A stretch of 35,993 bases of DNA from Desulfuromonas sp. CSMB_57 (GCF_020194955.2 NZ_JAFCIY020000058.1:1-35993); one strand, 5' to 3'; counted from the stretch's first letter, positions 1 through 9,654 are shown. Made by a program: numbers and translations. Notes: generated by a model from the letters alone, not told the origin.

Positions 1-2
1 AT

Positions 3-371
3 GTTCACTCCATGGCTCACCAGCTGGGCGGCTTCTACAACCTGCCGCACGGCGTCTGCAACGCCATTCTGCTGCCGGCCGTTTGCGATTTCAACCTGAT
101 CGCCTGCCCGGAGCGTTTCGCCGACATCGCCAAGTTCATGGGCGTGCCGACCGAAGGCCTGAGCGTGACCGAAGCAGCCGCTGCCGGTATCGAAGCCATC
201 CGTGAACTGTCCGCTTCCATCGGCATCCCCGCCGGCCTCAAAGACCTGAACGTCAAGGAAGAAGACTTCAAAGTCATGGCCGAAAACGCCAAGAAGGACG
301 CCTGCCAGTTCACCAACCCGCGTACCGCTACGCTGGATCAGGTTATCGGCATCTTCAAGGCTGCCATGTAA
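3..371 (+). CDS. Iron-containing alcohol dehydrogenase, C-terminal part (5' end outside window)
   Basis: This is the last 122 codons of a group III, iron-dependent NAD(P) alcohol dehydrogenase, which interconverts an alcohol and an aldehyde in the cytoplasm. The reading frame is already open at base 3, so the gene continues off the left edge. The signature [20 protein letters not shown] is the family's metal-binding region, and its histidines (in MAHQLGG and LPHGVCN) are iron ligands. The C-terminal all-helical domain then runs to a TAA at 369-371 and a strong terminator follows, so the gene ends a transcription unit. Its codon use is strongly biased, as in highly expressed genes. An alcohol dehydrogenase fits with the aldehyde oxidoreductase encoded near 25-28 kb, but the two are not in one operon. 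The substrate cannot be told from this fragment. Confidence 0.93.
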   Translation, partial: VHSMAHQLGGFYNLPHGVCNAILLPAVCDFNLIACPERFADIAKFMGVPTEGLSVTEAAAAGIEAIRELSASIGIPAGLKDLNVKEEDFKVMAENAKKDACQFTNPRTATLDQVIGIFKAAM

Positions 372-446
372 TTTGCTCCGACAGGGCAGCGAAGCAAAAG
401 CTTCGAATAACGTTCTGTCCTGGACAAGTTGCAATAAGAAGAAATG

Positions 447-479
447 GGACGGCCGGGTTTTACCCGGCCGTCCTTTTTT
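447..479 (+). terminator. Rho-independent terminator after the alcohol dehydrogenase
   Basis: A perfect 12-bp stem (447-458 pairing with 462-473), with a 3-base loop, is followed by six T residues at 474-479. It closes the alcohol dehydrogenase transcript and separates it from folK. Confidence 0.95.
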
Positions 480-535
480 AACTGCCTCAGGGTGGCAGGG
501 ACCTTGGGCGATGCGTTGACTCCTGTGGAGCGCCT

Positions 536-1066
536 GTGTTTAAATGCCGAGTTATGTGTTATGACAAGATCGTAACTGCGTTCCTGGGCCTCGGATCCAA
601 CCTCGGTGACCGATTTGATGCCTTGCGCCAAGCGCGGAGCGCCCTGCAGGGCTTGACCGGGGTGCGGGTGACGGGCTCCTCAGCCCTCTACGAAACCGAA
701 CCCATCGGCGGCCCCCAAGAGCAGCCCTGCTACTATAATGCCGTGGTGCAGATCGCGACGGAGCTTGCGCCAGAACTTCTGCTGGAACGATGCCTTGGCG
801 TGGAAGCAGCCCTGGGGCGGGAGCGGTTGGAACGATGGGGACCCCGCACCATCGATATCGATCTGCTGTTCTACGATTCCACAATCCGTCAGGGCAGGGA
901 TCTGGTCCTGCCCCATCCGCGCCTGCATCTGCGTTCCTTCGTCTTGACTCCACTGCATGATTTGGCCGCCGATTTCGTTCATCCGCTGCTGGGCAAAACG
1001 GTGCGCCAGCTGCTGCGGGATCTGCCGCCGGGCGCCGGTCTTAGAAGACTGGCCAGGGTATGGTGA
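536..1066 (+). CDS. folK: 2-amino-4-hydroxy-6-hydroxymethyldihydropteridine pyrophosphokinase
   Basis: HPPK transfers pyrophosphate from ATP to 6-hydroxymethyl-7,8-dihydropterin in folate synthesis. Family hallmarks are the N-terminal FLGLGSNLGDR strand, SALYETEPIGG, and the catalytic block GPRTIDIDLLFYD followed by LPHPRLHLRSFVL, which is the HPPK signature with the two Mg-binding aspartates. The length (about 170 residues) is normal. The start is either GTG at 536, which has a GGAG at 527-530, or ATG at 554; homologues usually begin only a few residues before the FLGLGSN strand, so 554 is possible. The stop overlaps the next gene's start (1060) by 7 bases, so the two are probably co-translated. 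folK here is not next to folP or folB. Confidence 0.96.
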   Translation: MFKCRVMCYDKIVTAFLGLGSNLGDRFDALRQARSALQGLTGVRVTGSSALYETEPIGGPQEQPCYYNAVVQIATELAPELLLERCLGVEAALGRERLERWGPRTIDIDLLFYDSTIRQGRDLVLPHPRLHLRSFVLTPLHDLAADFVHPLLGKTVRQLLRDLPPGAGLRRLARVW

Positions 1067-1326
1067 CCATGACCGGCCTGCTGCGTCTCATTCTGTTGTT
1101 CTGGGCGTGTTACTATCTTATACGCATCGTGACCCGATGGTTTGCCGCCGGTCGCGGCCCTGACGGACCGCGCCCGGAAAAAACCGTCCAGGGGGAGGAC
1201 ATGGTGCGGGATCCCCAATGTGGCGTCTTTTTGCCCCGCAGCCAGGCCCTGCGCCAGGTGGTGGACGGCGAATTGCACTACTTCTGTTCAGAACAGTGCC
1301 GCCGAGCCTTTCTCGATAAACCGTAA
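1060..1326 (+). CDS. Small membrane-anchored protein with a YHS/TRASH-like cysteine motif
   Basis: An 88-residue protein. Residues 5-22 form one hydrophobic segment (GLLRLILLFWACYYLIRI), and a basic stretch after it suggests a cytoplasmic tail. The tail ends in DPQCGVFLP...YFCSEQCRRAFL, with Cys54, Cys76 and Cys80. This spacing, and the F-C-S-x-x-C-R-x-x-F pattern, resembles YHS/TRASH-type metal-binding knuckles and the small PP0621-like proteins of proteobacteria. It may bind a metal or sit in a membrane assembly, but no function is proven. It overlaps the end of folK by 7 bases, and a second ATG at 1069 is an alternative start. Confidence 0.8.
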   Translation: MVTMTGLLRLILLFWACYYLIRIVTRWFAAGRGPDGPRPEKTVQGEDMVRDPQCGVFLPRSQALRQVVDGELHYFCSEQCRRAFLDKP

Positions 1327-1391
1327 CGCAACCTGCCAGAAGCCGGTAATTTCAACCTGTGCTGCCGGTTGCCCGCCAAGGAGAAGAAAGC

Positions 1392-2039
1392 ATGAAATTT
1401 TTCATCGATACTGCCAATGTGGACGAGATTCGAGCTGCACATGACATGGGCCTGGTGGACGGCGTGACGACCAACCCTTCCCTGGTTGCGAAAACCGGTC
1501 GCAATTTCCATGAGGTGCTGACGGAAATCGCCGCTCTGGTAGACGGACCCATTTCCGCCGAGGTTGTCGCCCTCGACACGGAAGGCATGTTGGCGGAAGC
1601 CCGGGAACTGATCAAGCTTCACCCCAAGAATATCGTCATCAAGGTGCCTATGACTCCCGCCGGCCTCAAGGCCACCCGGCAACTGGCGGATGAGGGCATT
1701 CCGGTCAACATGACCCTGGCTTTTTCGCCCCTGCAGGCGCTGCTGGCGGCCAAGGCCGGGGCGGCTTACATTTCTCCCTTTGTCGGTCGCCTGGATGACG
1801 TTGGACACCTGGGCATGGAAGGTGTCGAGCAGATCCGGACCATTTTCGACAACTATGGATTCACCACGGAAATCATTGTCGCCTCGGTGCGCAGTCCGCT
1901 GCATGTTCTCAACGCCGCCCTCATCGGCGCCGATATCTGCACCATTCCCTACGGCGTGCTGCTGCAACTGGCTAAACATCCTCTGACCGATACGGGCATC
2001 GAGCGTTTTCTGGCCGATTGGCAGAAAAGCCAGGTGTGA
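1392..2039 (+). CDS. tal: Transaldolase, small (TalC/FSA-type) family
   Basis: A 215-residue TIM-barrel enzyme of the non-oxidative pentose phosphate pathway that moves a dihydroxyacetone unit from a ketose to an aldose phosphate. It starts [13 protein letters not shown] and carries the GVTTNPSL signature at residues 24-31. The Schiff-base lysine is Lys84 in [18 protein letters not shown] has Phe130 where E. coli fructose-6-phosphate aldolase has Tyr, which points to true transaldolase activity over aldolase activity. The ATG at 1392 has AAGGAG at 1378-1383; an in-frame start upstream at 1359 lacks family homology. rpe, another pentose-phosphate gene, lies 7 kb downstream. Confidence 0.95.
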   Translation: MKFFIDTANVDEIRAAHDMGLVDGVTTNPSLVAKTGRNFHEVLTEIAALVDGPISAEVVALDTEGMLAEARELIKLHPKNIVIKVPMTPAGLKATRQLADEGIPVNMTLAFSPLQALLAAKAGAAYISPFVGRLDDVGHLGMEGVEQIRTIFDNYGFTTEIIVASVRSPLHVLNAALIGADICTIPYGVLLQLAKHPLTDTGIERFLADWQKSQV

Positions 2040-2078
2040 CGGACGGGGCTGCGGCCCGGCAACTCGGGAGCGTGAAGC

Positions 2079-3236
2079 ATGAAAATTCATGAATACCAGG
2101 CCAAGCAGCTGCTGAGCCGCTTCGGCATTGCCGTGCCGCGCGGACTGGTCGCGAAATGTGCCGCAGAGGCTGTGCAGGCCGCGGACCAACTGGGGGGAGC
2201 CTGTCTTCTCAAGGCCCAGGTGTATGCCGGCGGGCGGGGCAAGGGAGGCGGCATTCGCCGCGCCGGAAGTCCGGCCGAAGCAGGGTCTATTGCTGCATCC
2301 ATGTTGCACCAGCGGTTGGTGACGCCTCAGACCGGGCCGGAAGGCCTGTCCGTTTCCCGCCTGTTGGTGGAAGAGGCGCTGGAGGTCGAGGCCGAGTATT
2401 ATCTGTCCCTGACTCTGGACCGGGAACGGGGCCGTTACGTTCTCATTGCCTGCGCCGTCGGCGGCGTCGACATCGAAGAGACCGCCCGTCGGGCCCCGGA
2501 GCAGATTTTGCGGATCGACATCGATCCGGCCCTGGGCCTCCAGCCGTTTCAGGCCCGCCACATCGCTCTTCATTTGGGGCTGGGGGGTAGTGCTCTGCAA
2601 CCGAGCGCCGGCCTGCTGCTGAACCTATATCGCTGTTTTTGGGAACTGGACGGCAGCCTGGTCGAGATCAATCCCCTGGCAAAAACCCGGGATGGCCGGT
2701 TGCTGGCCCTGGACGCCAAATGCATCTTTGATGACAGCGCCCTGTTTCGTCATGCCGATTGGGCCGAGTTGACGGACCACAGTCAATATGATCCCCTGGA
2801 GGTGCGGGCCGCGCAATCGGATATCGCCTATATCAAGTTGGATGGTCGCATCGGCTGCCTGGTGAATGGTGCCGGTCTGGCCATGGCGACTTTGGACATG
2901 CTTACCGAATGCGGCGGCCGGCCGGCCAACTTCCTCGATGTAGGCGGCGGTGCCGACCACGCCAAGGTGGTGGAAGCGTTTCGCATTCTGCTTACCGATG
3001 CTGCGGTCGAAGGGATTTTCATCAATATTTTCGGCGGTATCATGCGCTGCGATCGGATTGCCGAAGGTCTTTTGGAAGCGGCCGGTGAAACCGGCTGCCG
3101 GCTGCCCATGGTGGTGCGCATGGCCGGTTCCCGGCAGGCGGAGGGCCGTCGCCTGCTGGAGGATTCCGGGCTCAAGGTGACTTGGGCGGACAACCTGGCG
3201 GATGCGGCGGCATGTATCGTCCGGCAGCTGTCTTGA
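2079..3236 (+). CDS. sucC: Succinyl-CoA synthetase, beta subunit
   Basis: The beta subunit binds the nucleotide and forms the succinyl-CoA ligase (ADP-forming) with SucD in the citric acid cycle. It is 385 residues, as in the family. It opens MKIHEYQAKQLLSRFGI, then shows the ATP-grasp lysine and glycine loop (KAQVYAGGRGKGGG), the Mg-site strand LVEINPLAKT, the NFLDVGGGA loop and INIFGGIMRCD. One small oddity is MAGSRQAEGRRLLEDSG near residue 350, where many homologues have EGTNVEEGR or EGNN, so a usually conserved Glu is Ala. The start has a GGGAG about 8 bases upstream. It lies 39 bp after tal and 63 bp before sucD. Confidence 0.96.
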   Translation: MKIHEYQAKQLLSRFGIAVPRGLVAKCAAEAVQAADQLGGACLLKAQVYAGGRGKGGGIRRAGSPAEAGSIAASMLHQRLVTPQTGPEGLSVSRLLVEEALEVEAEYYLSLTLDRERGRYVLIACAVGGVDIEETARRAPEQILRIDIDPALGLQPFQARHIALHLGLGGSALQPSAGLLLNLYRCFWELDGSLVEINPLAKTRDGRLLALDAKCIFDDSALFRHADWAELTDHSQYDPLEVRAAQSDIAYIKLDGRIGCLVNGAGLAMATLDMLTECGGRPANFLDVGGGADHAKVVEAFRILLTDAAVEGIFINIFGGIMRCDRIAEGLLEAAGETGCRLPMVVRMAGSRQAEGRRLLEDSGLKVTWADNLADAAACIVRQLS

Positions 3237-3271
3237 GCAGGATCCGGTTACTGAGCCGTCTTGCAAGGGGG

Positions 3272-3288
3272 CGCCGCCGCGGGCGGCG
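3272..3288 (+). other. GC-rich hairpin between sucC and sucD
   Basis: CGCCGCC (3272-3278) can pair with GGCGGCG (3282-3288) over a 3-base loop, just before the sucD ribosome binding region. There is no T-run, so it is not a terminator. It could protect the mRNA or tune sucD translation. Confidence 0.5.
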
Positions 3289-3299
3289 GGTGAAGGGAT

Positions 3300-4184
3300 A
3301 TGGCGATACTTGTCGATAATAATTCGCGGATTGTGGTCCAGGGGCTGACCGGCAGCGCCGGTCGCCGCCATGCCCTGCTGTGCCGGGAATATGGCAGCCA
3401 GGTGGTGGCCGGGGTGACCCCCGGCAAGGGCGGCACACAGGTCGAGGGGATCCCGGTTTTCGACAGTGTCGAGCAGGCGGTCCGTCAGACCGGGGCCGAT
3501 GTCGGATTGATTTTCGTTCCGCCGCCGGTGGCGGCCGACGCCATTCTCGAGGCGTGTGCTGCACAACTGGATCTGGCGGTCTGCATAACCGAAGGGATTC
3601 CGGTGCGGGACATGGTCCTGGTCAACCGGATGTTGCGGGAAAGCCGAACCCGGCTTATCGGCCCCAACTGTCCGGGTCTGATTACTCCCGGGGCCTGCAA
3701 GGTCGGCATCATGCCGGGAGAAATCCACCGGCCGGGCGCTATCGGGGTGGTCTCCCGCAGCGGCACCCTGACCTATGAAGCCGTTCAGCAGTTGAGCGAT
3801 GCGGGCCTCGGCCAGTCGACCTGCGTCGGTATTGGCGGCGATCCCATCATCGGGACCTCATTTATCGATATCCTGCAGCTGTTCAACGAGGATCCGGCCA
3901 CCGAGGGGGTGTTTCTCATCGGTGAAATCGGCGGCAGTGCCGAAGAGGAGGCGGCTGCCTGGATCGGGCGCCATATGCGCAAGCCGGTGGCGGCCTTCAT
4001 TGCCGGCCGCACGGCGCCGCCGGGCAAGCGCATGGGGCATGCCGGTGCGGTAATCAGCGGCGCCAGCGGGCGGGCTGTGGACAAGATCACCGCTTTGCAG
4101 GCGGCCGGGGTCGAAGTCGCAACCGGTCCGGCGCGACTGGCCGAAGCCATGCAGCAGGCGTTGCGCCGCGGGGCCGGCAGTTGA
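3300..4184 (+). CDS. sucD: Succinyl-CoA synthetase, alpha subunit
   Basis: The alpha subunit (294 residues) binds CoA in an N-terminal Rossmann fold and carries the phosphorylated histidine. VQGLTGSAG (residues 13-21) is the CoA-binding loop. [10 protein letters not shown] and [12 protein letters not shown] are family signatures. The active-site histidine is His247 in [13 protein letters not shown], matching His246 of E. coli. [12 protein letters not shown] and [11 protein letters not shown] are also intact. The SD GGTGAAGGG lies just ahead of the ATG. It forms a heterodimer or heterotetramer with the SucC encoded upstream. Confidence 0.97.
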   Translation: MAILVDNNSRIVVQGLTGSAGRRHALLCREYGSQVVAGVTPGKGGTQVEGIPVFDSVEQAVRQTGADVGLIFVPPPVAADAILEACAAQLDLAVCITEGIPVRDMVLVNRMLRESRTRLIGPNCPGLITPGACKVGIMPGEIHRPGAIGVVSRSGTLTYEAVQQLSDAGLGQSTCVGIGGDPIIGTSFIDILQLFNEDPATEGVFLIGEIGGSAEEEAAAWIGRHMRKPVAAFIAGRTAPPGKRMGHAGAVISGASGRAVDKITALQAAGVEVATGPARLAEAMQQALRRGAGS

Positions 4185-4277
4185 CTTTGATTGCACCCTG
4201 AAATTATCATGAATCTTCAGTGTTTTCGGATTTCCCGAAGATGTGAGGCACGATTTAAGGAAGAGACGAATAACCCT

Positions 4278-4796
4278 ATGGCGATTCTGGCAATAAGACA
4301 CTATCCGGATCCGGTATTACAGCAGCGTGCCGAGCCGGTGACGGAAGTCGACGACAGCATCAGGACTCTGGCGCGGGACATGGCGGAAACCATGTATGCG
4401 GCCCCCGGCGTCGGCCTGGCGGCGCCCCAAGTCGGCGTCGGCACGCGGTTGATCGTCCTGGACTGCGCTCCCAAGGGGAGCCCGGCGGAACTGATTGTGG
4501 CGGTCAATCCGGAAATCCTCGAAGGCCATGGCACCTCCTTCGAGGAGGAAGGCTGCCTGTCGGTGCCCGGGTATTACACCCGCATCCATCGCAGCGCCCA
4601 GGTCCGGGTGCGTTATACCGATCTGGCGGGACAGACCGTCGAACGGGAAGCTGATGGCTTGCTGGCCATCGCTTTTCAACATGAGATCGATCACCTGGAA
4701 GGGTTGTTGTTCGTCGACCACCTTTCGTCCCTGAAAAAGGGCATGTTCCGCAAGAAGTATCAAAAACTGCAGCAACAACAGGAGCAGCAGCTGTGA
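4278..4796 (+). CDS. def: Peptide deformylase
   Basis: It removes the formyl group from the N-terminal methionine of new proteins. All three metal and catalytic motifs are present: GVGLAAPQVG (44-53), EEGCLSVPG with metal ligand Cys93, and QHEIDHLEG with His135, catalytic Glu136 and His139. The 172-residue length is typical. The ATG at 4278 follows AAGGAAGAG and begins MAILAIRHYPDPVL; the frame is open upstream but not homologous. The C-terminus ends in a Gln-rich run (KLQQQQEQQL). The stop overlaps the GTG start of fmt, the usual partner gene that makes formyl-Met-tRNA. Confidence 0.97.
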   Translation: MAILAIRHYPDPVLQQRAEPVTEVDDSIRTLARDMAETMYAAPGVGLAAPQVGVGTRLIVLDCAPKGSPAELIVAVNPEILEGHGTSFEEEGCLSVPGYYTRIHRSAQVRVRYTDLAGQTVEREADGLLAIAFQHEIDHLEGLLFVDHLSSLKKGMFRKKYQKLQQQQEQQL

Positions 4797-5740
4797 TCGA
4801 TGTCCGGACCCTGCGCACCGTGTTCATGGGTACCCCGGAATTCGCCCTGCCGACCCTGGAGGGCCTGCTCGCTGCGGGCGTTGACCTGTGTGCCGTCTAT
4901 ACCCAGCCGGATCGCCCCAGCGGCCGGGGCAAACAGTTGACGGCGCCGCCGGTCAAGGAACTGGCCCTGCGCCATGGCCTGCCGGTCATGCAACCGGTCA
5001 AGCTGCGGGAGCCCGAGGTGGTGGAGGAGTTGCGACGCCTCGCTCCGGATCTCATGGTGGTGGTGGCCTATGGGCAGATTCTGCCCAAGAGCATTCTCGA
5101 CATACCCCGCCACGGCTGCATCAATGTGCACGCCTCCCTGCTGCCACGATACCGGGGCGCGGCCCCCATCAACCAGGCCATTGTCGATGGCGAACAGGTG
5201 ACGGGGGTGACGACCATGCTCATGGACGTGGGTCTCGATACCGGCGACATGCTGGTGCGGCGCGCCACCGAGATCGGTTTCGAGGAAACCGCCGGCCAAT
5301 TGCACGATCGGCTGGCCCTGCTCGGGCGGGAAGCCATGCTTGAGACCCTGCGGCGGCTGTGTGAAGGCACCCTGCGGGCTGAACCTCAGGACGATGCCGA
5401 CAGCAGCTATGCGCCCATGATGAAGAAGGAGCAGGGCCGCATCGACTGGAATCGTGAGGCGTTGCACCTGCACAACCTGGTGCGCGGACTGGATCCCTGG
5501 CCGGGCGCTTATACCTTTTTGAACGGGCAGACGCTCAAAATCGCCGCCACTCTGCCGGAGGAGGGTACCGACGGTGAACCGGGAACCGTGCTGTCCGCCG
5601 GTCCCGAGGGGGTGCGTATCGCCTGCGGACAAGGCATTCTGCTGGTGCGGGAACTGCAGTTGGCCGGCAAGAAACGGCTCAAGGCCGCCGACTTCGTTCG
5701 CGGTACGGCCCTGCGGGCCGGCACCCGGCTGGAGGGCTGA
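4793..5740 (+). CDS. fmt: Methionyl-tRNA formyltransferase
   Basis: It formylates initiator Met-tRNA using 10-formyl-THF. The N-terminal domain starts TVFMGTPEFALPTLEGLL. The catalytic region is CINVHASLLPRYRGAAPINQ with Asn111 and His113, and the catalytic Asp is Asp149 in GLDTGDM. The C-terminal OB-like domain contains LVRGLDPWPGAYT. The length of 315 is standard. The GTG start at 4793 overlaps the def stop by 4 bases, so the pair is translationally coupled. The next gene begins one base after its stop. Confidence 0.97.
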   Translation: MIDVRTLRTVFMGTPEFALPTLEGLLAAGVDLCAVYTQPDRPSGRGKQLTAPPVKELALRHGLPVMQPVKLREPEVVEELRRLAPDLMVVVAYGQILPKSILDIPRHGCINVHASLLPRYRGAAPINQAIVDGEQVTGVTTMLMDVGLDTGDMLVRRATEIGFEETAGQLHDRLALLGREAMLETLRRLCEGTLRAEPQDDADSSYAPMMKKEQGRIDWNREALHLHNLVRGLDPWPGAYTFLNGQTLKIAATLPEEGTDGEPGTVLSAGPEGVRIACGQGILLVRELQLAGKKRLKAADFVRGTALRAGTRLEG

Positions 5741-5741
5741 A

Positions 5742-6560
5742 ATGGTGCATTGTCCGGGAAAAACCGGTGTCGGCACCGGTAAAGGCCCCTTCTTGCTGTT
5801 GCTGGGCGTGGTCGGGACGCTCATTGCCTTGCTGGCCCTGCTGGTTTGGTGGGTGCCCAGTTTCGGTTTGGCCAACATCCACCCGGAACTGCCGCGTTGG
5901 TTTGGACTGGGAGTGCTGGTGGTGGCCGCGGTGCTCCTTGGCGGGCTGGGATTGTTGGCCCTCACTCTGCTCACCGGGCGGGATCTGTTTTTCTTCCCCC
6001 GACTGCGCGGCTTGGCATTCCGCTATCTGCTGCCGGCGATGATCGGCATCGGACGGCTGCTGGGAGCCGATCAGGAGGCTTTGCAGCGGGCCTTCATCGC
6101 TCTCAACAACCAGTTGGTGCGGGCCCGCAAACTGCGGGTGCCGGCGGACAAGGCCATGATTTTGCTGCCCCACTGCCTGCAGTGGTTCGACTGCGCCATC
6201 AAAGTTACCGGCGATATTGAAAAGTGCGCCCGCTGCGGCCGTTGCGACCTTTCCCAACTGGCGGATTTGGCCCGGCAGCGTGGGATCACCACGGCGGTCG
6301 CCACCGGCGGCACCCTGGCGCGCAAACTGTTGGTGGAGAAGCGACCCCGGCTGGTGCTGGCAGTGGCCTGTGAGCGGGATTTGGCGGCCGGCATTCGCGA
6401 TGCCTGGCCCCTGCCCGTGATCGGAGTTTTCAATACCAGGCCGGAGGGCCCCTGCTTCAACACCCGCATCGACCTGACCCTGGTCGAGCAGGCGCTGGAT
6501 GAATTCATTCTTCCCGTGGCCCCGGGCAACGGCGGTCACAACGAGGTGAAAAAACCATGA
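5742..6560 (+). CDS. DUF116 family membrane protein
   Basis: A 272-residue DUF116 protein. Two hydrophobic helices (about 17-40 and 55-79) form an N-terminal membrane anchor. The rest is cytoplasmic, with the cysteine cluster HCLQWFDC...[14 protein letters not shown] (Cys145, Cys151, Cys162, Cys165, Cys168). That cluster suggests an Fe-S or zinc site. The biochemical role of DUF116 is not established to my knowledge. It starts at an ATG one base after fmt, and its stop overlaps htpX by 4 bases (ATGA). The order def-fmt-DUF116-htpX-rsmB is one I associate with Geobacter and relatives, hinting at a shared role in protein maturation or quality control. Confidence 0.88.
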   Translation: MVHCPGKTGVGTGKGPFLLLLGVVGTLIALLALLVWWVPSFGLANIHPELPRWFGLGVLVVAAVLLGGLGLLALTLLTGRDLFFFPRLRGLAFRYLLPAMIGIGRLLGADQEALQRAFIALNNQLVRARKLRVPADKAMILLPHCLQWFDCAIKVTGDIEKCARCGRCDLSQLADLARQRGITTAVATGGTLARKLLVEKRPRLVLAVACERDLAAGIRDAWPLPVIGVFNTRPEGPCFNTRIDLTLVEQALDEFILPVAPGNGGHNEVKKP

Positions 6561-7390
6561 ATACCTTGAGAACCGTGCTTCTGATGACCGTTCTGACCCT
6601 GTTGCTGGTTTTCGCCGGCGGTCTGGTCGGCGGTCAGAACGGCGCCCTGATGGCCCTGATCATGGCCGGCGTCATGAACCTGGGCTCCTACTGGTTTTCC
6701 GACAAAATCGTCATTGCCATGTACCGGGGCAAACCGGTCGAAAGCGGGCCTCTGTACGATGTGGTGGCGGAACTCTGCCAACGCAACAATCTGCCCATGC
6801 CGCGGGTCTACATCCTGCCCCAGAACACCCCCAATGCGTTTGCCACCGGGCGCAATCCCCGGCATGCCGCCGTGGCCGCCACGGAAGGCATTCTGCGCAT
6901 CCTGACCCGGGAGGAATTGATGGGCGTCATGGCCCACGAGATGAGCCATGTGGGCAATCGCGACATCCTCATCGGCTCCATAGCCGCCACCCTGGCCGGG
7001 GCCATTGCCTTTCTGTCGCACATGGCGCGCTTTGCGGCCCTCTTCGGCGGACGCGGAAGTCGGGATGACCGCAATCCCCTGGGCTTGATTCTGGTCATGA
7101 TTTTTGCTCCCTTGGCAGCCATGCTGGTGCAGATGGCCATATCCCGTTCGCGGGAATATGCGGCCGATCAGGGGGGCGCGCGGTTGTGCGGCAATCCCTT
7201 CTACCTGGCCAATGCCCTTCGCAAGCTGGAAATGGCCAACCAGCGCTTCCCCATGGAAAAGGTCAACGAAGCGACGGCCCACATGTTTATTGTCAGCCCC
7301 CTCGGCGGCAGCAATCTGCGCGCTCTGTTTTCCACCCATCCGCCGGTGGAGGAGCGTATTCGCCGCCTGGAAAGCATGACCCCGTACTGA
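6557..7390 (+). CDS. htpX: Membrane zinc metalloprotease HtpX
   Basis: An M48B endopeptidase of the inner membrane that clears misfolded membrane proteins. It is 277 residues long. Two N-terminal membrane helices (about 5-25 and 28-46) precede the cytosolic catalytic domain. The zinc motif is HEMSH at 127-131, and the third ligand Glu is in [15 protein letters not shown]. Two more hydrophobic segments (about 136-160 and 175-195) flank the catalytic core as expected. It overlaps DUF116 by 4 bases and ends 35 bases before a terminator. Confidence 0.96.
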   Translation: MNTLRTVLLMTVLTLLLVFAGGLVGGQNGALMALIMAGVMNLGSYWFSDKIVIAMYRGKPVESGPLYDVVAELCQRNNLPMPRVYILPQNTPNAFATGRNPRHAAVAATEGILRILTREELMGVMAHEMSHVGNRDILIGSIAATLAGAIAFLSHMARFAALFGGRGSRDDRNPLGLILVMIFAPLAAMLVQMAISRSREYAADQGGARLCGNPFYLANALRKLEMANQRFPMEKVNEATAHMFIVSPLGGSNLRALFSTHPPVEERIRRLESMTPY

Positions 7391-7424
7391 TGGTGATCGG
7401 GGAGAGCGGCAATTTTTGATCCGG

Positions 7425-7456
7425 CGGGGACAGGCGGTTGCCGTCCCCGTCTTTCA
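7425..7456 (+). terminator. Probable rho-independent terminator after htpX
   Basis: CGGGGAC (7425-7431) pairs with GTCCCCG (7443-7449). A one-base bulge and an inner GGC/GCC extend the stem, and a short T-rich tail (TCTTTC) follows. It would end the def-fmt-DUF116-htpX transcript before rsmB. Confidence 0.7.
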
Positions 7457-7492
7457 CATGAAGGGATGGCTCCCTTCCGGACAGGGACAACG

Positions 7493-8848
7493 ATGGTTTC
7501 CGCCGATGCACGCAGTATTGCCTACGACATTCTGATACGCGTGTCCGAGGGCGCTTTTGCCGATCTGGCACTGGACGGCGAACTGGAAAAACACCCGCAA
7601 TTGGACTCCCGCGATCGGGGCCTGGCCACCGAACTGGTCTATGGCGTGCTGCGCCATCGGCGCCGGTTGGACTTTGTCCTGCAGTCCTTCTGCAGCAAGC
7701 CCCTGGATCGGGTCGATGCCGGGGTTTTGGAACTGCTGCGACTCGGCTGCTACCAGTTGTTGCTGCTGGATCGCATCCCGCAGCGGGCCGCAGTCTACGA
7801 AACGGTGGAGTTGGCGCGTCGCCGCCGCATGCAGCGGGCGACCGGCTTCATCAACGGCATCCTGCGGGCGGTGATTCGGGAAGGGCAGGGGCTGACCTGG
7901 CCCGATGCGGAAACCGAGCCATTGGCCTACCTGGAGACGGTGCTGTCGCTGCCGGACTGGTTGGCTCGGCGCTGGTTGGACGATCTCGGCCCCGAGCAGG
8001 CCCAGGCCCTGGCTACCGCCATGCTGGCACCGGCGCCGGTCTGCCTGCGCGCCAATACATTGCGCACCGACCGCGCCAGGTTGCAGAACGATCTGGCCCG
8101 CCAGGACTGTCTGTCCGAGCCGACCCGTTTTGCCGCCGAGGGTTTGCGCGTGCTGTCCGGCATGTCCCGCCATTTGCCCGGAACCAAGGAGGGATGGTGG
8201 CAGAAGCAGGATGAAGCCAGCATGCTCATCGCGCATCTGCTCAACCCCCAGCCGGGGGAGCGGATTCTCGACGCCTGCGCCGCGCCGGGAGGGAAAACCA
8301 CTCACATGGCGGCACTGACCCATAACCGGGCTGGCATTCTGGCCATGGATCTGCATCCCCAACGCCTGAAACTGGTGGAACAGGGCGCCAAGCGTCTCGG
8401 CTGCCAGGGCATCGAAACCCGGGCCTGGGATCTGACCAGCCCGCCGACCTTTCTGGAGGCGGGCAGTTTCCATCGCATCCTGGTCGATGCCCCCTGCAGC
8501 GGCCTCGGCGTGCTGCGTCGCAATCCGGAGATCCGCTGGCGCCGCCGGCCGGAAGAACTGGCCCAACTGGCCCAACGGCAACTGGCCATCCTGCGCAATG
8601 TCGCCCCTCTGGTGCGGCCGGGCGGCCGCCTGCTCTACTCCCTGTGCACCTTCGGTCGCGAGGAAACGGACGATGTTTGCGACGCCTTTCTGGCCGCCTG
8701 CCCGGAATTCGAACGGGAGGATTTACGGCCCGGGCTGCCGGCCGGCTGGCGACCGTTGTTCGACGAGTCGGGCGCGCTGCGCACCTGGCCGCATCGGCAT
8801 GACGGCATGGACGGATTTTTCGCTGCCGCCTTTCGTCGTCGCGGCTGA
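7493..8848 (+). CDS. rsmB: 16S rRNA (cytosine-967-C5)-methyltransferase RsmB
   Basis: RsmB (Sun/Fmu) methylates C967 of 16S rRNA. The N-terminal NusB-like RNA-binding domain (about 1-140) includes RDRGLATELVYGVLRHRR and FINGILRAV. The C-terminal SAM domain has ILDACAAPGGKTTHMA, VDAPCSGLGVLRRNPEIRW with one catalytic Cys, and LLYSLCTFGREETDDV with the other. From the ATG at 7493 the protein has 451 residues; another ATG at 7466 would add nine non-conserved residues, and an AGGGA lies closer to 7493. It has its own spacing from htpX (a terminator lies between), so it may be separately transcribed. Confidence 0.95.
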   Translation: MVSADARSIAYDILIRVSEGAFADLALDGELEKHPQLDSRDRGLATELVYGVLRHRRRLDFVLQSFCSKPLDRVDAGVLELLRLGCYQLLLLDRIPQRAAVYETVELARRRRMQRATGFINGILRAVIREGQGLTWPDAETEPLAYLETVLSLPDWLARRWLDDLGPEQAQALATAMLAPAPVCLRANTLRTDRARLQNDLARQDCLSEPTRFAAEGLRVLSGMSRHLPGTKEGWWQKQDEASMLIAHLLNPQPGERILDACAAPGGKTTHMAALTHNRAGILAMDLHPQRLKLVEQGAKRLGCQGIETRAWDLTSPPTFLEAGSFHRILVDAPCSGLGVLRRNPEIRWRRRPEELAQLAQRQLAILRNVAPLVRPGGRLLYSLCTFGREETDDVCDAFLAACPEFEREDLRPGLPAGWRPLFDESGALRTWPHRHDGMDGFFAAAFRRRG

Positions 8849-8991
8849 GGAACGTTTGCGGTACTCTTCAGCCGGCGTGGAGAAGGGCCTCGCGCTCCGC
8901 ACTTCGAGGGCCGCATGAACCCATTCTTGGGCGCCCCGACACTCTTTACTGAACAGTTACTCTTTTGTGTTTCTATTCCGGAGCTGAAACC

Positions 8992-9654
8992 ATGATTAAA
9001 ATAGCCCCTTCCATTCTGTCCGCCGACTTTTCCCGCCTGGGCGAGGAAGTCCGCGCCATCGAGGCCGGCGGTGCCGACTATGTGCATATCGACGTCATGG
9101 ACGGCCACTTCGTGCCCAACATCACCATCGGCCCCCTGGTGGTGGAGGCGGTGCGCCGCGTCACGCGTCTGCCCCTGGACGTGCACCTGATGATTGAGGG
9201 GCCGGACCGGTACATTCCCGATTTTGCCGCCGCCGGCGCCGACATCATTACGGTGCATTACGAAGCGGTGCCCCATCTGCACCGTACCGTGCAGCTGATT
9301 CGCAGCCTGGGTAAGAAAGCCGGGGTGTCCCTCAATCCCGCCACCCCGGTCCATTGTCTGGACGTGATCCTGGAAGATCTGGATCTGGTGTTGCTCATGA
9401 CCGTCAATCCCGGCTTTGGCGGCCAGCAGTTCATTCCTTCCGGCCTTTCCAAGATCGAAGCCCTGCGGCGCGCCATCGACGGCCGCGGCCTGACTGTCGA
9501 ACTGGAGGTGGATGGCGGGGTGAAGGGGGACAACATCGGCGCCATCGCCGCTGCCGGCGCCGAGGTGTTCGTGGCCGGCAGTGCCGTGTTCGGCAACCCC
9601 GATTATGCCGCCACCATCGCCGCCCTGCGGGCCGGGGCCGAGGCCCGGCGGTGA
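8992..9654 (+). CDS. rpe: Ribulose-phosphate 3-epimerase
   Basis: It interconverts ribulose-5-phosphate and xylulose-5-phosphate. The 220-residue TIM barrel has the signatures [33 protein letters not shown] (metal-binding His and Asp), [22 protein letters not shown] and VDGG. The ATG at 8992 follows GGAG at 8980-8983. The 143 bases between rsmB and this gene contain no gene that I can see. The stop overlaps the GTG start of the Nudix gene by 4 bases. Confidence 0.97.
   Translation: MIKIAPSILSADFSRLGEEVRAIEAGGADYVHIDVMDGHFVPNITIGPLVVEAVRRVTRLPLDVHLMIEGPDRYIPDFAAAGADIITVHYEAVPHLHRTVQLIRSLGKKAGVSLNPATPVHCLDVILEDLDLVLLMTVNPGFGGQQFIPSGLSKIEALRRAIDGRGLTVELEVDGGVKGDNIGAIAAAGAEVFVAGSAVFGNPDYAATIAALRAGAEARR

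Noticed and set aside
1278-2600. A 440-codon minus-strand frame opposite tal and sucC
   Set aside because: It runs opposite two well-supported genes, has no SD and no recognisable domain; it is a coding shadow.
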